This document shows, piece by piece, positions 13,201-20,573 of a DNA stretch of 20,573 bases (position 1 is its first letter; the number at the start of each line of letters is the position of its first letter). Source of the DNA: a virus; IMG/VR virus record IMGVR_UViG_3300030329_004782, positions 1 to 20,573 of that record. The stretch is one strand, 5' to 3'. The position numbers and the translations under genes are program-made. The notes under the pieces are model-generated. The model searched no databases. It saw nothing but the letters and a program-made list of their open reading frames with translations, and was not told the origin of the DNA.

Positions 13201-16200
13201 AATCTAAGAATAGTATCTTTTTTTACTTCTATTTGATACACTTTTTCATCTCTTAATATTTTAGCTTTTTCATTTTTATATAATTTTAAATCTGAATTTT
13301 CTTTAGATGTTCTATTCTTCTTCCCCTCAAGTGCAGTTATTTTACTATCTACAATATTCAATTTCCCTTTAAATGAACGAGCTGATTCAGCTATATCCTT
13401 CTCTGCAGAAAGTATTTCGTCTTTATCTTTTTTAATCTTCCCTCTAATATTACTTTGAACTCTCCGAATCTGCCCTAATTTTATTCGCTCTTCTGCGGTA
13501 ATAGTCTTATTAAATTCTTTCTTATTTAAATCTGATACCATTTTATCAAGCTCAAGAAGCTTATCAGGTAATGTTTCAGCTTTAACTTCTCCAGTTTTCT
13601 TTTCAGGGGGTTTAGGTTTAGTCTTTTTAGGTTTGACTATAGTAGGTTTAGAGACTGGGGGTTTTTCAGGATAAATAACACTTCCAAATTTAGCATTATC
13701 AAATCCCTCTATGCCTCTCATATCTATACCATCATAACCTAGTCTTCTCATAAGTCTTGTTGAAGCTGTTTCTGTATTGAGCCCTCCGAAACCATCATTA
13801 GCCTCTATCTCTGCTCTAACCTCTTGGATGACCTCATCTACGATTTTTGGTGAGGCTTTTAATCCTGTCCAATACTCTAGACGCTTTGATATTCCAGTTG
13901 GATTATCTCTCCAACTGATGGAGTTTGGATTGTTTTTAGCATCATAATCTCCTAGTCTATAGGATGCCTCATTTATATATCTCAAAATCCAATGAAGTTC
14001 GTTTGCCATTCCGAAATTACCGCCTGCAGGTATAATTTCTGTTAAAGGACTTCCATCTTTCTTCTTACCAACAACTCTTGTCATGTCAAAGGGTCTAAAT
14101 AAATTCTTACCCTCTAAATTTATTACTGTTATTGGTCTGTCTCCACCCTCACGACTTTTTGCGTGTTTTTTAGCATCTTTCTTGCTTCCAAAAAAATATG
14201 TTCCAGAACCGAAATGTCCAGTTTCTCTACCAAACATCATATTTATATTATCTTTTTTAGATACTCCTTTGCCTGATTGATATCCTACATTAACTTTAGG
14301 TTCTACTTTAGGTTTGGCTGTAGCAGGGACCTCTTTCTTGGCTTCAGATAGTTTTTTTCGATATTCAGAAAAGCTGCCTATATCTAGTCTGTCTAAAAGA
14401 TTGCTTAATTCTGTTTTAGCATCCTTTTTATTTCCTTTTACTTTACCATCTATAATACTTAAAAACTTTTCACCTTCTAATAGGTTGCTAAATTCTGTTG
14501 CCTCTATAGGAGCTTTAGGAGTTATTTTAGAAGGTTTAGAGACTGGGGGTTTTTCAGGATAAATAACACTTCCATAAGAAGCATTATCTAACCCCTTTAT
14601 TCCTCTAACATCAATACCATCATATCCTGCTTTTCTCATAACTCTAGTTGAAGCTGATTCTATATTAATATTAGGGTCAGAAGTTATTTTTTTCCTTTCA
14701 TTAAAATTATATTTTTCATTAAATGCTTTTATATCTTTTTTAGTTTCTAAAATAATTCGCTGCACATCTTTTTTAGTAACCTTTACTCCTATATCATTTA
14801 ACTGTGTAACTATTTTATCTATTGTCAAACCAGGAGTACGACCTCCCTGAGCTCTGCTATTTATAGCTTTAAGTACATCGTGAAGTTCTATACCAGCTTC
14901 TCTTTGTGATATTTTCATTGGGGTAGGAGGGTCACCTTTTTTCTCTCCTGGTATTTTTGCCGTACTAGATGTATACTCTTCTGGTCTAAATAGATTTTTC
15001 CCAGTTACATCAATTTCTGTTACTTGTCTATCTTTTTTATAGGATTTTGCAGCATCTTTCCCTCCAAAAAAATATTCACCAGTACCAAAATGACCAGTTC
15101 CATGACCTCCATATCCAATACTTTCTGAAATTTCACCTCTCTCACCACTCCTATATCCTACATTCTCTTTAGGTTCTACTTTAGGCTCTAGTTTAGTGTC
15201 TTTAGCTTTAGTTTCTTTAGGTCTAGGCTCTTTTCTAATTTTAACAATAGATAATCTTTCTACAGGAATGTCAAGCTCGTACTCCATTTTCTTTGCCCAT
15301 GCTATAGCATCATTAATACTTTCAAAAGAATATATTTCCCCTTCACCATATTTTTTTCCAGTAGCTTGTTGCCTCCAAAGTCTTCTATCGGGACTAGATG
15401 GTTTTATTCCTTCTTTTTTTATTGTTTCTCCCGCAAATGTAACATGATAAACTACCCCCTTCTCTGATTTATGCTTAGGAGATTCTTGCATTTTCACAAC
15501 CCTTCTCCCATCTTTATATGTAGGAGAAGTTTTTGGAATTAACTCTTCAAGACTTACTACTTCTATAATATCTTCAGCAGGTATTTTCTGATTCTTATCT
15601 TTTGTTCTATACCATTTTCCTTCATTTGGTCCCATTGCACTTCTTTGAATTGGGGTGCCATCAACAATATCAATATCTTCTTCCCAAATACTATCTTTAT
15701 CTTTCTTGGTTTCTTTAGGTTTAGTTACTTTAGTTTCTACTTTAGGTTTAGTAGGAACTTCCTCTAGTGGTTTTTCTACAGAAGGTGGTTTTGCAATAAT
15801 GCCTTTATCTATTAACGAGATTTCTGCAAATGATGATAATGCGATTTGAGCTTCCTGTAAAGTTGGATATACCTCAGCATCTATAACTTTATTATTTTTA
15901 TCAATAACTTGAACAACATGATTTTCGCCCACCTCTTCTATAGTTACTTCCTTGACCTTATCGGGATTAATAGCCTTCTTATGAGATTCTTTTTTAGATA
16001 AATCAAGAACTTTTGGTTCTACTGTAGGTTCTACTACAGGGTCTACCTTTGTTTCTTTCGCAGCTTTCTTTCCTTCTTTTAAAAGAGGAGGTTCTACAAC
16101 TTCAAACTCAGCCCACTCCGCTACCTCTCTAATCAGTCTTTCTTTAGAGCTTTCAACTACATTTTTCATATTATCAGGAATGCCCCACTTTTTCATGAAT

Positions 16201-17189
16201 TTTTCAGTAGACATCCCTCTAATAACAATATCATCAATCATTATATCCTGAAAATACTTGCTATGAAATTGCTTATCACTCCATTTATGTATAGTTAAGG
16301 ACTTCCCGTTTATTTTATTTTGCTTATAAGTATTATATTTAGCCCTAGCAGGACTAATGAGAAATGGAGCTCCACCTAATAACGATTGTGTAGCAGCTCC
16401 TGCTACTGGGCTCCCTGTTACATCATAAACTTTATCTCCAATGAATTTTACCCCCTGCATGTAATATTCCCATGGCAATGTTATAATTCTGACACCTAAA
16501 TCACCACTTTCTGTCCTTGGAATATATGTCATTTTTTCTTGTAATTCTGCAATCCATTCTTCTTGTAAATTTGGGTCTATCCCTTCTATAAGTCCAATAT
16601 TAGCAAGAACTCTCTCAGTTCCACCTATAATACCAGAACTTCCCCATCCAATCATCCCAGTCCCTATAGATAATGGAATCTCCACTAGACCACCAATAGC
16701 ATCTAAAAATGGGTCTGGTGAAGCTCCAGGAACATCTGCCACTTTCAATGATGTGGCCACTTCTTCTGTTGGAGATATTTTATCTAAAATGCTTCTATCA
16801 ACTACTCCTTCAGACTTTATTAAATTGTCTGATTTTATTAAATCATCTGGAAGTTCAATAGGTTGGGATACTTCTTCTATTATACCATTCTTATTATTAC
16901 TAACAAGCTCAATCTCTTTATTTAGCAAATCTTCTGCAGGAGTTTCTACTATATTATTATATTGATTTTCTTCGGTATCTAAAGGGATTTTTATTTTTTC
17001 AGAAAAAAAAGCAGAATCTCCCAATACATCTTCTCCATGTCTATCTACAAGAAGTTTTCGTATTTGCTCTGCATTTGCAGGATTTTGCATTTTATTCTTG
17101 AATTTTTCATAGTCCCCAAATTCTGAAGAGTATTGGGGATAAGCCTCATTCACTGTATCATAAATAAGCTTTAAATTAGTTTCACTCAT
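10224..17189 (-). CDS. Giant polyvalent virion protein with three ART-like segments (2,321 aa)
   Basis: This is probably an internal virion protein ejected with the DNA. Residues 1-150 are hydrophilic. Residues about 163-190 and 260-283 are glycine-rich hydrophobic segments that may enter membranes. Proline/lysine/glutamate linkers (PKVEPK-type) separate modules. Residues 578-652 (VVYHVTF through the AIAWAKKM helix), 676-880 and 967-1176 resemble ADP-ribosyltransferase folds of phage polyvalent proteins; the last two are diverged duplicates (TGHFG(T/S)GxYFFG and GYDGIDxRG). Residues 1200-1375 are coiled coil. Residues 1380-2321 form one large helical region with NYLPHFY (1558) and LLAPDWTTSS (1911), reminiscent of large-polyvalent-protein domains such as LPD38. 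No lytic transglycosylase or polymerase motif was seen. No strong ribosome binding site precedes the ATG. Roles are inference. Confidence 0.75.
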   Translation of the reverse strand: MSETNLKLIYDTVNEAYPQYSSEFGDYEKFKNKMQNPANAEQIRKLLVDRHGEDVLGDSAFFSEKIKIPLDTEENQYNNIVETPAEDLLNKEIELVSNNKNGIIEEVSQPIELPDDLIKSDNLIKSEGVVDRSILDKISPTEEVATSLKVADVPGASPDPFLDAIGGLVEIPLSIGTGMIGWGSSGIIGGTERVLANIGLIEGIDPNLQEEWIAELQEKMTYIPRTESGDLGVRIITLPWEYYMQGVKFIGDKVYDVTGSPVAGAATQSLLGGAPFLISPARAKYNTYKQNKINGKSLTIHKWSDKQFHSKYFQDIMIDDIVIRGMSTEKFMKKWGIPDNMKNVVESSKERLIREVAEWAEFEVVEPPLLKEGKKAAKETKVDPVVEPTVEPKVLDLSKKESHKKAINPDKVKEVTIEEVGENHVVQVIDKNNKVIDAEVYPTLQEAQIALSSFAEISLIDKGIIAKPPSVEKPLEEVPTKPKVETKVTKPKETKKDKDSIWEEDIDIVDGTPIQRSAMGPNEGKWYRTKDKNQKIPAEDIIEVVSLEELIPKTSPTYKDGRRVVKMQESPKHKSEKGVVYHVTFAGETIKKEGIKPSSPDRRLWRQQATGKKYGEGEIYSFESINDAIAWAKKMEYELDIPVERLSIVKIRKEPRPKETKAKDTKLEPKVEPKENVGYRSGERGEISESIGYGGHGTGHFGTGEYFFGGKDAAKSYKKDRQVTEIDVTGKNLFRPEEYTSSTAKIPGEKKGDPPTPMKISQREAGIELHDVLKAINSRAQGGRTPGLTIDKIVTQLNDIGVKVTKKDVQRIILETKKDIKAFNEKYNFNERKKITSDPNINIESASTRVMRKAGYDGIDVRGIKGLDNASYGSVIYPEKPPVSKPSKITPKAPIEATEFSNLLEGEKFLSIIDGKVKGNKKDAKTELSNLLDRLDIGSFSEYRKKLSEAKKEVPATAKPKVEPKVNVGYQSGKGVSKKDNINMMFGRETGHFGSGTYFFGSKKDAKKHAKSREGGDRPITVINLEGKNLFRPFDMTRVVGKKKDGSPLTEIIPAGGNFGMANELHWILRYINEASYRLGDYDAKNNPNSISWRDNPTGISKRLEYWTGLKASPKIVDEVIQEVRAEIEANDGFGGLNTETASTRLMRRLGYDGIDMRGIEGFDNAKFGSVIYPEKPPVSKPTIVKPKKTKPKPPEKKTGEVKAETLPDKLLELDKMVSDLNKKEFNKTITAEERIKLGQIRRVQSNIRGKIKKDKDEILSAEKDIAESARSFKGKLNIVDSKITALEGKKNRTSKENSDLKLYKNEKAKILRDEKVYQIEVKKDTILRLNKTISDTQKQIVFAKKNPFGRTKRDISNLDKRLKIAKKLKKQLEDEGLSVSHEVYGQLYSSMIPPPIIHLFKLLENKYKAGKKKPFTDADLEQIDYIISKGGTSIPKHELDFLNDTYMLQDKAHRIFLEKIRKRKLEISKANMVASEWTKTVPNELDRFDIGASIEGIGNIMIEGDTIVDVKSRMTPAKEKAKKEYKIAIEKTRNDINELLAEATGAEGEYIQFLENYLPHFYVTTGKGKDFGPAIDIIKNSPNAKKRKLPTLQDAKDAGLVPISQDPVVLYNKYINTNWSMATNKLFLDKLSKVTDIDGNPMIVPDNKKAPSNYVRFDHPLANRIFGKKDENGFVQPTSFGVRVHPDVLPVLKMLKKYQYDMSPEGLINIGKAYDKVNAVQKTFQLSVSFFHHIALTESSQAVLAGKNPIRGIFLFGEKNPTTNKTELFRAPYRVGLELIKDEAFYEDMIMHGLQIEHPNLDNHTGTWINQRDGFKDWFDSPIWKNSIQAAYYPIIAFQKGLWNHYHSGLKAFAYNDVVNKSLDLYPELSSTEVKELTASLINDAFGGQEWESRLILGNPKVQKWLTRILLAPDWTTSSASMAYKPVADGLGLIGRDPRFKDPKFRNMKGKFYSNYWKNIIFSVLGAQQLLQLAIYEKYGDEEKGDKPYMWENETGEQWSADITPLYRALAESSGKEWTTDQRYYTSFGKQYKEIAGYFDGFAGPINTFKRKSSPMVGYVYELVTGYSTSDFPSEWRGEGPSGWASGFSERFVPFSLKGNSFAWALPVHKGMTRYEGRELMDKVIESYIDPSIYQRAINKYGSDKLEPIFGKKFKNFEPELEKFVPEVFDALERNGFKPMEVLTNTVSRASKKLFNEFIGVAMDESGNWKNPDDMSEKDKFLIDYTAYKLAKLNKVSDSLYRSIQARTKTGAVSREGKNFQKVLDIWNEAFKDFDDWDTIEDAWASDAIKNGYFTKYQKDIINLDRVTRYIGMGSGKKSN
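13644..13686 (-). repeat. 43-bp perfect direct repeat, copy 1
   Basis: It is identical base for base to 14532-14574, with both copies on the same strand and in the same reading frame. It encodes the GSVIYPEKPPVSKP end of ART-like copy B and the start of its linker. Identity at every third codon position indicates recent duplication or gene conversion. Confidence 0.9.
13662..14291 (-). repeat. ART-like domain copy B (residues 967-1176 of the giant protein)
   Basis: This is the second of two duplicated modules. It begins NVGYQSGKG, carries TGHFGSGTYFFGSKKDAKKHA at 990-1010 and NLFRP at 1029-1033, and ends with STRLMRRLGYDGIDMRGIEG and FGSVIYPEKPPVSKP. Conserved blocks align one-to-one with copy A, while the middle 100 residues have diverged. 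Confidence 0.6.
14532..14574 (-). repeat. 43-bp perfect direct repeat, copy 2
   Basis: This copy lies 888 bp (296 codons) from copy 1 and encodes the same GSVIYPEKPPVSKP segment at the end of ART-like copy A. Flanking bases differ immediately on both sides. Confidence 0.9.
14550..15164 (-). repeat. ART-like domain copy A (residues 676-880 of the giant protein)
   Basis: This first copy starts NVGYRSGERG, carries TGHFGTGEYFFGGKDAAKSY at 698-717 and NLFRP at 732-736, and ends STRVMRKAGYDGIDVRGIKG and YGSVIYPEKPPVSKP. In many related ART domains the terminal motif is EYVVFxP with a catalytic Glu; here both copies read GSVIYPEK, so catalysis is doubtful. Confidence 0.6.
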
Positions 17190-17199
17190 TTTGTGTTAT

Positions 17200-18282
17200 T
17201 TATTCTTTCCATTGAAATTCAGAATCTACTGGAGGAGGAGAGTCGGTATCTATTTCATATAAATATTTAAACTTTTCTTTAGCCTTTATATAAAAATCAT
17301 AATCATCGCCCCTACCCTTAAAAACTAAATTCTGTAAAACCCATTTATAAGCTTGTGTGTCTTTTTCATCTTCAGTTAATGATTTATTTTTAGCAATTTT
17401 ATCTCTTGCTGCTTTTATATCAGGACCATATCTATCAGAAGATATAAATTCGTTATATATATCAACGGGATTTCCAGCAATATCCACTCTAACTCCAAGT
17501 TTATCATTTATCTGTCTTTCTAAAACACCCATTCTTGTGAATTGCTTCTTATCTTTTTCTGACAAATCTCCAATTTTGTCTTCTTTTGGAGCAGAGGTAC
17601 TTAAACTAACACTCCCAAGACCCCTGTCTTGTAAGTCTACAGCAACATTTATTGGAACAGTCACAGTTTTATTTGCAGGATATGTAGTCCCATCATCCAA
17701 CTTAACATCTTTACTTGGAGTAAAATATACATGCTGTGATTTTTTAGTTTCAGCATCTTCTTTCTCATCTGCAAAAACAGGGTCATCTGTATAAAATTTA
17801 ATAGCATCTTTATTTAATGGAGCCTTTTGCTCATATTCATTAAGATAAGAAGTCGTAATAGGAGTTAATTTTGCTTTTAATTTTTCCTTTTTATCAGGGT
17901 CTGTTTCTCTATCTATTTTAGATTTATAAGAATCTACTAAACTAAAAAAGCTTACATCGGCATCAGTAACTGGTCTATTTAATACAGGTCCATATTTCTC
18001 TTCAACCGCATCTATATCTTTTTGTTCTTGAGTAGGGTCTTTTATTGTTTTCTTCTTTGTTAAATATCCTTCAGACTTAAGTGCTTCACTTTCAGGTACA
18101 AAACGAGTTATCGTATCACCATCTTCATTTATTTCTGTGATTTTAACTACTTTTTCTTTTTGTGGCTTATAGTCATCTCTTCTTTTCTGTCGGTCTTTAA
18201 GGTAAGTATCAAGTACTCCTAAAACACCTTGGATATCCTGCTCTCTTCTTACTAATTGCTTTATATCATCACTTAATGCCAT
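17200..18282 (-). CDS. Hydrophilic virion protein, inner-core candidate (360 aa)
   Basis: No family is recognised. The protein is highly charged and mostly helical, with Lys/Glu/Asp-rich segments. A beta-like central insert (VYFTPSKDVKLDDGTTYPAN, then KTVTVPINVAVDLQDRG) covers residues of about 186-226. The end is proline-rich (TDSPPPVDSEFQWKE). TTTAGGAG lies before the ATG. It lies directly upstream of the giant protein and downstream of the gp14-like protein, the place where podovirus inner-core and ejection proteins (T7 gp14-gp15-gp16 order) are encoded, so a gp15-type role is a reasonable but unproven guess. Confidence 0.6.
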   Translation of the reverse strand: MALSDDIKQLVRREQDIQGVLGVLDTYLKDRQKRRDDYKPQKEKVVKITEINEDGDTITRFVPESEALKSEGYLTKKKTIKDPTQEQKDIDAVEEKYGPVLNRPVTDADVSFFSLVDSYKSKIDRETDPDKKEKLKAKLTPITTSYLNEYEQKAPLNKDAIKFYTDDPVFADEKEDAETKKSQHVYFTPSKDVKLDDGTTYPANKTVTVPINVAVDLQDRGLGSVSLSTSAPKEDKIGDLSEKDKKQFTRMGVLERQINDKLGVRVDIAGNPVDIYNEFISSDRYGPDIKAARDKIAKNKSLTEDEKDTQAYKWVLQNLVFKGRGDDYDFYIKAKEKFKYLYEIDTDSPPPVDSEFQWKE

Positions 18283-18290
18283 AATTGCTC

Positions 18291-18881
18291 CTAAACTCTA
18301 TCCATATATTCTTCACCTAACATATCATATTGTGCTTCTAAGTCAGCCCATGTATTTCTCATAGATGCCTCTGTTCGTGCTCTTTCACCTGCTATTTGAA
18401 GGGCTAATGCTTCTTCTTTTTGTCTTCCTAGGCTCTTTATATCTTCAGTTTTCTTAGATGTTAAATCTTTTATGGTAGATATTTTCTTATCTACACTAGA
18501 CATCTCAAGACCTGTTTTTGCTCCTACATCTTCTAAGGTTTCAATCTGACCTGCGGTATTTTCTACAAAGGTATCAAGAGCAGTACTTGTCTCTTTATCT
18601 ATTATATCAGTTTGATATTCTTCTAAAGTATCAAAATATGTAGCAATTCCTCTAGTCTTAGCCCCTACTTTCTTTTTCTGGGACTTAACAAGATTTCTTT
18701 GCTTTTTTATTTTCTTATTATGTTTGTCAATTTCCCTATTTTGTTTTCGCCTTTTAGCTTGAGACCCAAAGAATCCTACAAGACCACCAATAATTGCACC
18801 AGGAACAGCTAAAGGACCTGGCAGCGTTGCTCCAGCAGCAGCTCCTTGAAAAGCACCACCCGCATCATCCCATGTAGCCAT
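18291..18881 (-). CDS. gp14-like internal virion/ejection protein (196 aa)
   Basis: The N-terminus has a Gly/Ala-rich hydrophobic segment (residues about 7-40: GGAFQGAAAGATLPGPLAVP, then GAIIGGLVGFFGSQAKRRKQ). A strongly basic patch and a long coiled coil to the C-terminus follow. T7 gp14-type inner-core proteins, which enter the outer membrane during ejection, have this layout; glycine-zipper membrane proteins look similar. The start is supported by AGGGGG and by a one-base TAATG overlap with the preceding gene. It is followed by a hydrophilic protein and the giant protein, in the order of an inner-core set. Sequence identity to gp14 cannot be judged by eye. Confidence 0.6.
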   Translation of the reverse strand: MATWDDAGGAFQGAAAGATLPGPLAVPGAIIGGLVGFFGSQAKRRKQNREIDKHNKKIKKQRNLVKSQKKKVGAKTRGIATYFDTLEEYQTDIIDKETSTALDTFVENTAGQIETLEDVGAKTGLEMSSVDKKISTIKDLTSKKTEDIKSLGRQKEEALALQIAGERARTEASMRNTWADLEAQYDMLGEEYMDRV

Positions 18882-19663
18882 TATACAAGCCCCCTAAATA
18901 GTTCTTCATATTCATCATCTTCTACACCACCCATATTACTATATATATTATCTATTAAATCTAATTCTGATTGTACTGATTGTTTTTGATTGGAGTCTAA
19001 ATTTTTATCTGCTAAATAATTTTGATTTGTTATTTTCCTTTCTTTTATCTCATCTAATGTAGGCATACCTAAAGTTTCAGATATATCTTGATTTTGGGGC
19101 TTTGCTTTTAACCAATTTTCAAGTTGTGTTTCTCCAAATCCTATAGATGGGTCTGGCTTCTCTTCTACAGGAGGTATCCATTCATCTATTGATGCATCAT
19201 ATCTTTGCCCTTGATTCCCCTTAAATTCATCTCTTTGTTTTTCTGTATAACTCGCTATCTTCTTTAATAACCCATCCTCTTTATCTTCTTTTTTTGGAGC
19301 ACCTAGCTCAGAGCCTACTGTTTTAGTACTTCCTGCCTCAGAGCTTTCTTTAGGAATTATTGTAGATGGGTCTAATCCTTTTTCTATATAGGATTTCTGA
19401 ATTTCAGGAGAACTGCCAATCCACTTTAATATCCCACCTTCAAACCCACCTTTCTTTGCCTCTTTAAATCCTCCAAGCTCTTTTCCTATACTAGACATAA
19501 TAGATAATTTTGCTTCCCATGTTTTATTTATAGAATCAATTGCAAGGTTAGTTTCTTGGTGAGCTTTTTGCACATTATGGTCAACTTTAGCAAGCGTTCT
19601 TTTAATACCTGCAAACTTTGTGTCGGGATATAATGCAGTTAATGTTTTAGCGGATATTTTCAT
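18881..19663 (-). CDS. Hypothetical virion protein (260 aa)
   Basis: Not recognised. Residues 1-70 are helical (MKISAKTLTALYPDTKF, then a long helix with AIDSINKTWEAKLSIMSSIG). The rest is hydrophilic and rich in Gly, Lys, Glu, Asp and Pro, with low complexity (GAPKKEDKEDG). The C-terminal SELDLIDNIYSN is followed by an acidic end (GGVEDDEYEEL). Such proteins are often minor tail or inner-core components. AGAGGTAG lies about 10 bases before the ATG. It is coupled by TAATG to the gp14-like gene, which suggests a common structural assembly. Confidence 0.6.
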   Translation of the reverse strand: MKISAKTLTALYPDTKFAGIKRTLAKVDHNVQKAHQETNLAIDSINKTWEAKLSIMSSIGKELGGFKEAKKGGFEGGILKWIGSSPEIQKSYIEKGLDPSTIIPKESSEAGSTKTVGSELGAPKKEDKEDGLLKKIASYTEKQRDEFKGNQGQRYDASIDEWIPPVEEKPDPSIGFGETQLENWLKAKPQNQDISETLGMPTLDEIKERKITNQNYLADKNLDSNQKQSVQSELDLIDNIYSNMGGVEDDEYEELFRGLV

Positions 19664-19746
19664 TACAATTTACTACCTCTATATAAATGTTATAATTTAT
19701 TAATATTTTAAATAATTTCATAGTCTAAAAATATTAGATATTACTA
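19664..19746 (-). other. A/T-rich intergenic gap
   Basis: This 83-base gap holds no gene. It is almost all A and T, with a TCTAA/TTAGA inverted repeat near 19723-19738 and several TATA-like strings on the leftward strand (for example TATAAC near 19689). A late promoter is possible, but no convincing -35/-10 pair can be fixed. Confidence 0.25.
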
Positions 19747-20055
19747 TCATTCTGACCCTAAATCTAGAGATATCCCTAAATCATCAGAATTTGCCCCTAA
19801 AATAACTAAATTTGAGCCACTTTTTGATAATGTAGCATTAACAGTAGATAATACATTATAGTTCGCTATAATCCAATCTAGCCACGCAGAAAGCGAAGTG
19901 TCAGATTCTATACTCAAATCTAATGTAAAATCTTTAATAGTTAAAGAAATGCTATCTCCTGAACTTATACCACTAATAGGACTAAAATCTAAAATAGCTT
20001 TACTTTTACTATCTTCAGTGGATAAAGTTATTGATATATCATTTACAGCTATCAT
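19747..20055 (-). CDS. Small beta-rich virion-like protein (102 aa)
   Basis: I chose ATG 20055, which overlaps the upstream stop as TAATG, the pattern used repeatedly in this operon. An earlier in-frame ATG at 20076 lies inside the upstream gene and has no binding site. The product is rich in Ser, Asp, Ile and Leu, with alternating strand patterns (DISITLSTED, SISLTIKDFTLDLSIES, then NLVILGANSDDLGISLDLG) and one helix (SAWLDWIIANYN). It contains no cysteine. A tail or decoration role is likely from composition and position; no family is recognised. Confidence 0.55.
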   Translation of the reverse strand: MIAVNDISITLSTEDSKSKAILDFSPISGISSGDSISLTIKDFTLDLSIESDTSLSAWLDWIIANYNVLSTVNATLSKSGSNLVILGANSDDLGISLDLGSE

Positions 20056-20573
20056 TAAGAAGGTATCCACCACCATCTAAATAATTGATTGTCAGATGCA
20101 TCAACCATTCTAGTACCTACTCCTGACCTAGTTGTAGCATTATAAGCAATAGTTAAATTTTTATTACTATTTCCATCTAAAGTAACTTCTGGACTTCTTA
20201 CCCAATACCATTTACCAGTAATATTTGCAGATGTTCCTGACGATTCTGTATACATAAAAGAAGTAGAACCTGTTTGTGCTACTGATACAGTTGCACTTGC
20301 AAATGTGGTAGGACTTGCATCACCATCAGAATAAGTAACAGCAACTCCATCTGCAGGGCCTGTATAAGTTGAACCTGTGCCAGATGCTCTTGATATCCTA
20401 GCATTTGAAACGCCATTAACACAAGCAGCCCAAGATTGACTAGTTGCATTTATAATATCATAATAATTTTCATATCCTGCATTAACAGTATTTAATCCTG
20501 TCACAGTCGCATATTCCCAGTCCGTATAATCAGCTGCAACAGAAAAAGACCAGCCATGATTTAATACCACATC
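20055..20573 (-). CDS. C-terminal part of a beta-rich virion/tail protein (truncated by window edge)
   Basis: The frame is open to the end of the window, so the start lies outside; a GTG at 20570 is not preferred because the frame continues upstream. At least 172 residues are seen. The composition is Ser/Thr/Gly/Ala/Asn/Tyr-rich with strand-like repeats (TVSVAQTGSTSFMYTESSG, KWYWVRSPEVTLDGN, LTIAYNATTRSG), typical of tail fibres, baseplate or host-binding proteins. It ends FRWWWIPS. It is coupled by TAATG to the next gene. No specific family is recognised. Confidence 0.55.
   Translation of the reverse strand, partial: DVVLNHGWSFSVAADYTDWEYATVTGLNTVNAGYENYYDIINATSQSWAACVNGVSNARISRASGTGSTYTGPADGVAVTYSDGDASPTTFASATVSVAQTGSTSFMYTESSGTSANITGKWYWVRSPEVTLDGNSNKNLTIAYNATTRSGVGTRMVDASDNQLFRWWWIPS

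Noticed and set aside
17357-17794. 145-codon rightward open frame
   Set aside because: It mirrors the 17200-18282 gene in the opposite strand; its Ser/Leu-rich product is the typical complement of Lys/Glu/Asp codons.

Overview
This window is part of a tailed double-stranded DNA phage genome, or a prophage or metagenomic contig of one. It is AT-rich and densely packed, mostly with short genes. Hallmarks are a Sak3-type annealing protein, an O-like replication initiator, a RuvC-like resolvase, a T4-type lysozyme, a LamG adhesin-like protein and a 2,321-residue probable ejected virion protein. Many genes have clear AAGGAG-type ribosome binding sites, so the host is a low-GC bacterium that uses Shine-Dalgarno initiation; I cannot name it. 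No integrase, tRNA, insertion sequence, CRISPR array, DNA polymerase, terminase or capsid gene is visible.

Layout. Positions 1-5468 are transcribed rightward. First comes a run of very small genes (56-2582), mostly unrecognised, including an AbrB-like protein, two small zinc-binding proteins and a 260-290 bp structured noncoding stretch (811-1098). Next comes a replication and recombination block: an SSB-tail protein (2582), Sak3/DUF1071 annealing protein (2877), O-like initiator (3472), a probable helicase-loader-type protein (4165) and a RuvC-like resolvase (4668). The initiator gene carries a candidate origin in its middle: two 20-bp iterons spaced 22 bp followed by an almost pure A/T stretch, the lambda O/ori arrangement. 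Two small genes then run to 5468.

Positions 5469-20573 are transcribed leftward and read as the late region. In transcription order there is a truncated virion or tail-like protein (window edge), a small beta-rich protein, three proteins resembling an inner-core or ejection set (18881-19663, 18291-18881, 17200-18282), the giant 10224-17189 protein with three ADP-ribosyltransferase-like segments, a virion-like protein (9605-10117), a LamG protein (8511-9605), two small proteins, then the lysis region. That region holds a T4-type lysozyme, three small membrane proteins as holin/spanin candidates, and a metallophosphoesterase whose real start is unclear. Three last small genes end with an HExxH metallopeptidase. 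The leftward and rightward operons meet stop codon to stop codon at 5468/5469 with no spacer.

The most interesting items are the candidate origin, the structured RNA region at 814-1081, the duplicated ART-like domains with a 43-bp perfect direct repeat, and the metallophosphoesterase whose first metal-binding motif lies upstream of every usual start codon.
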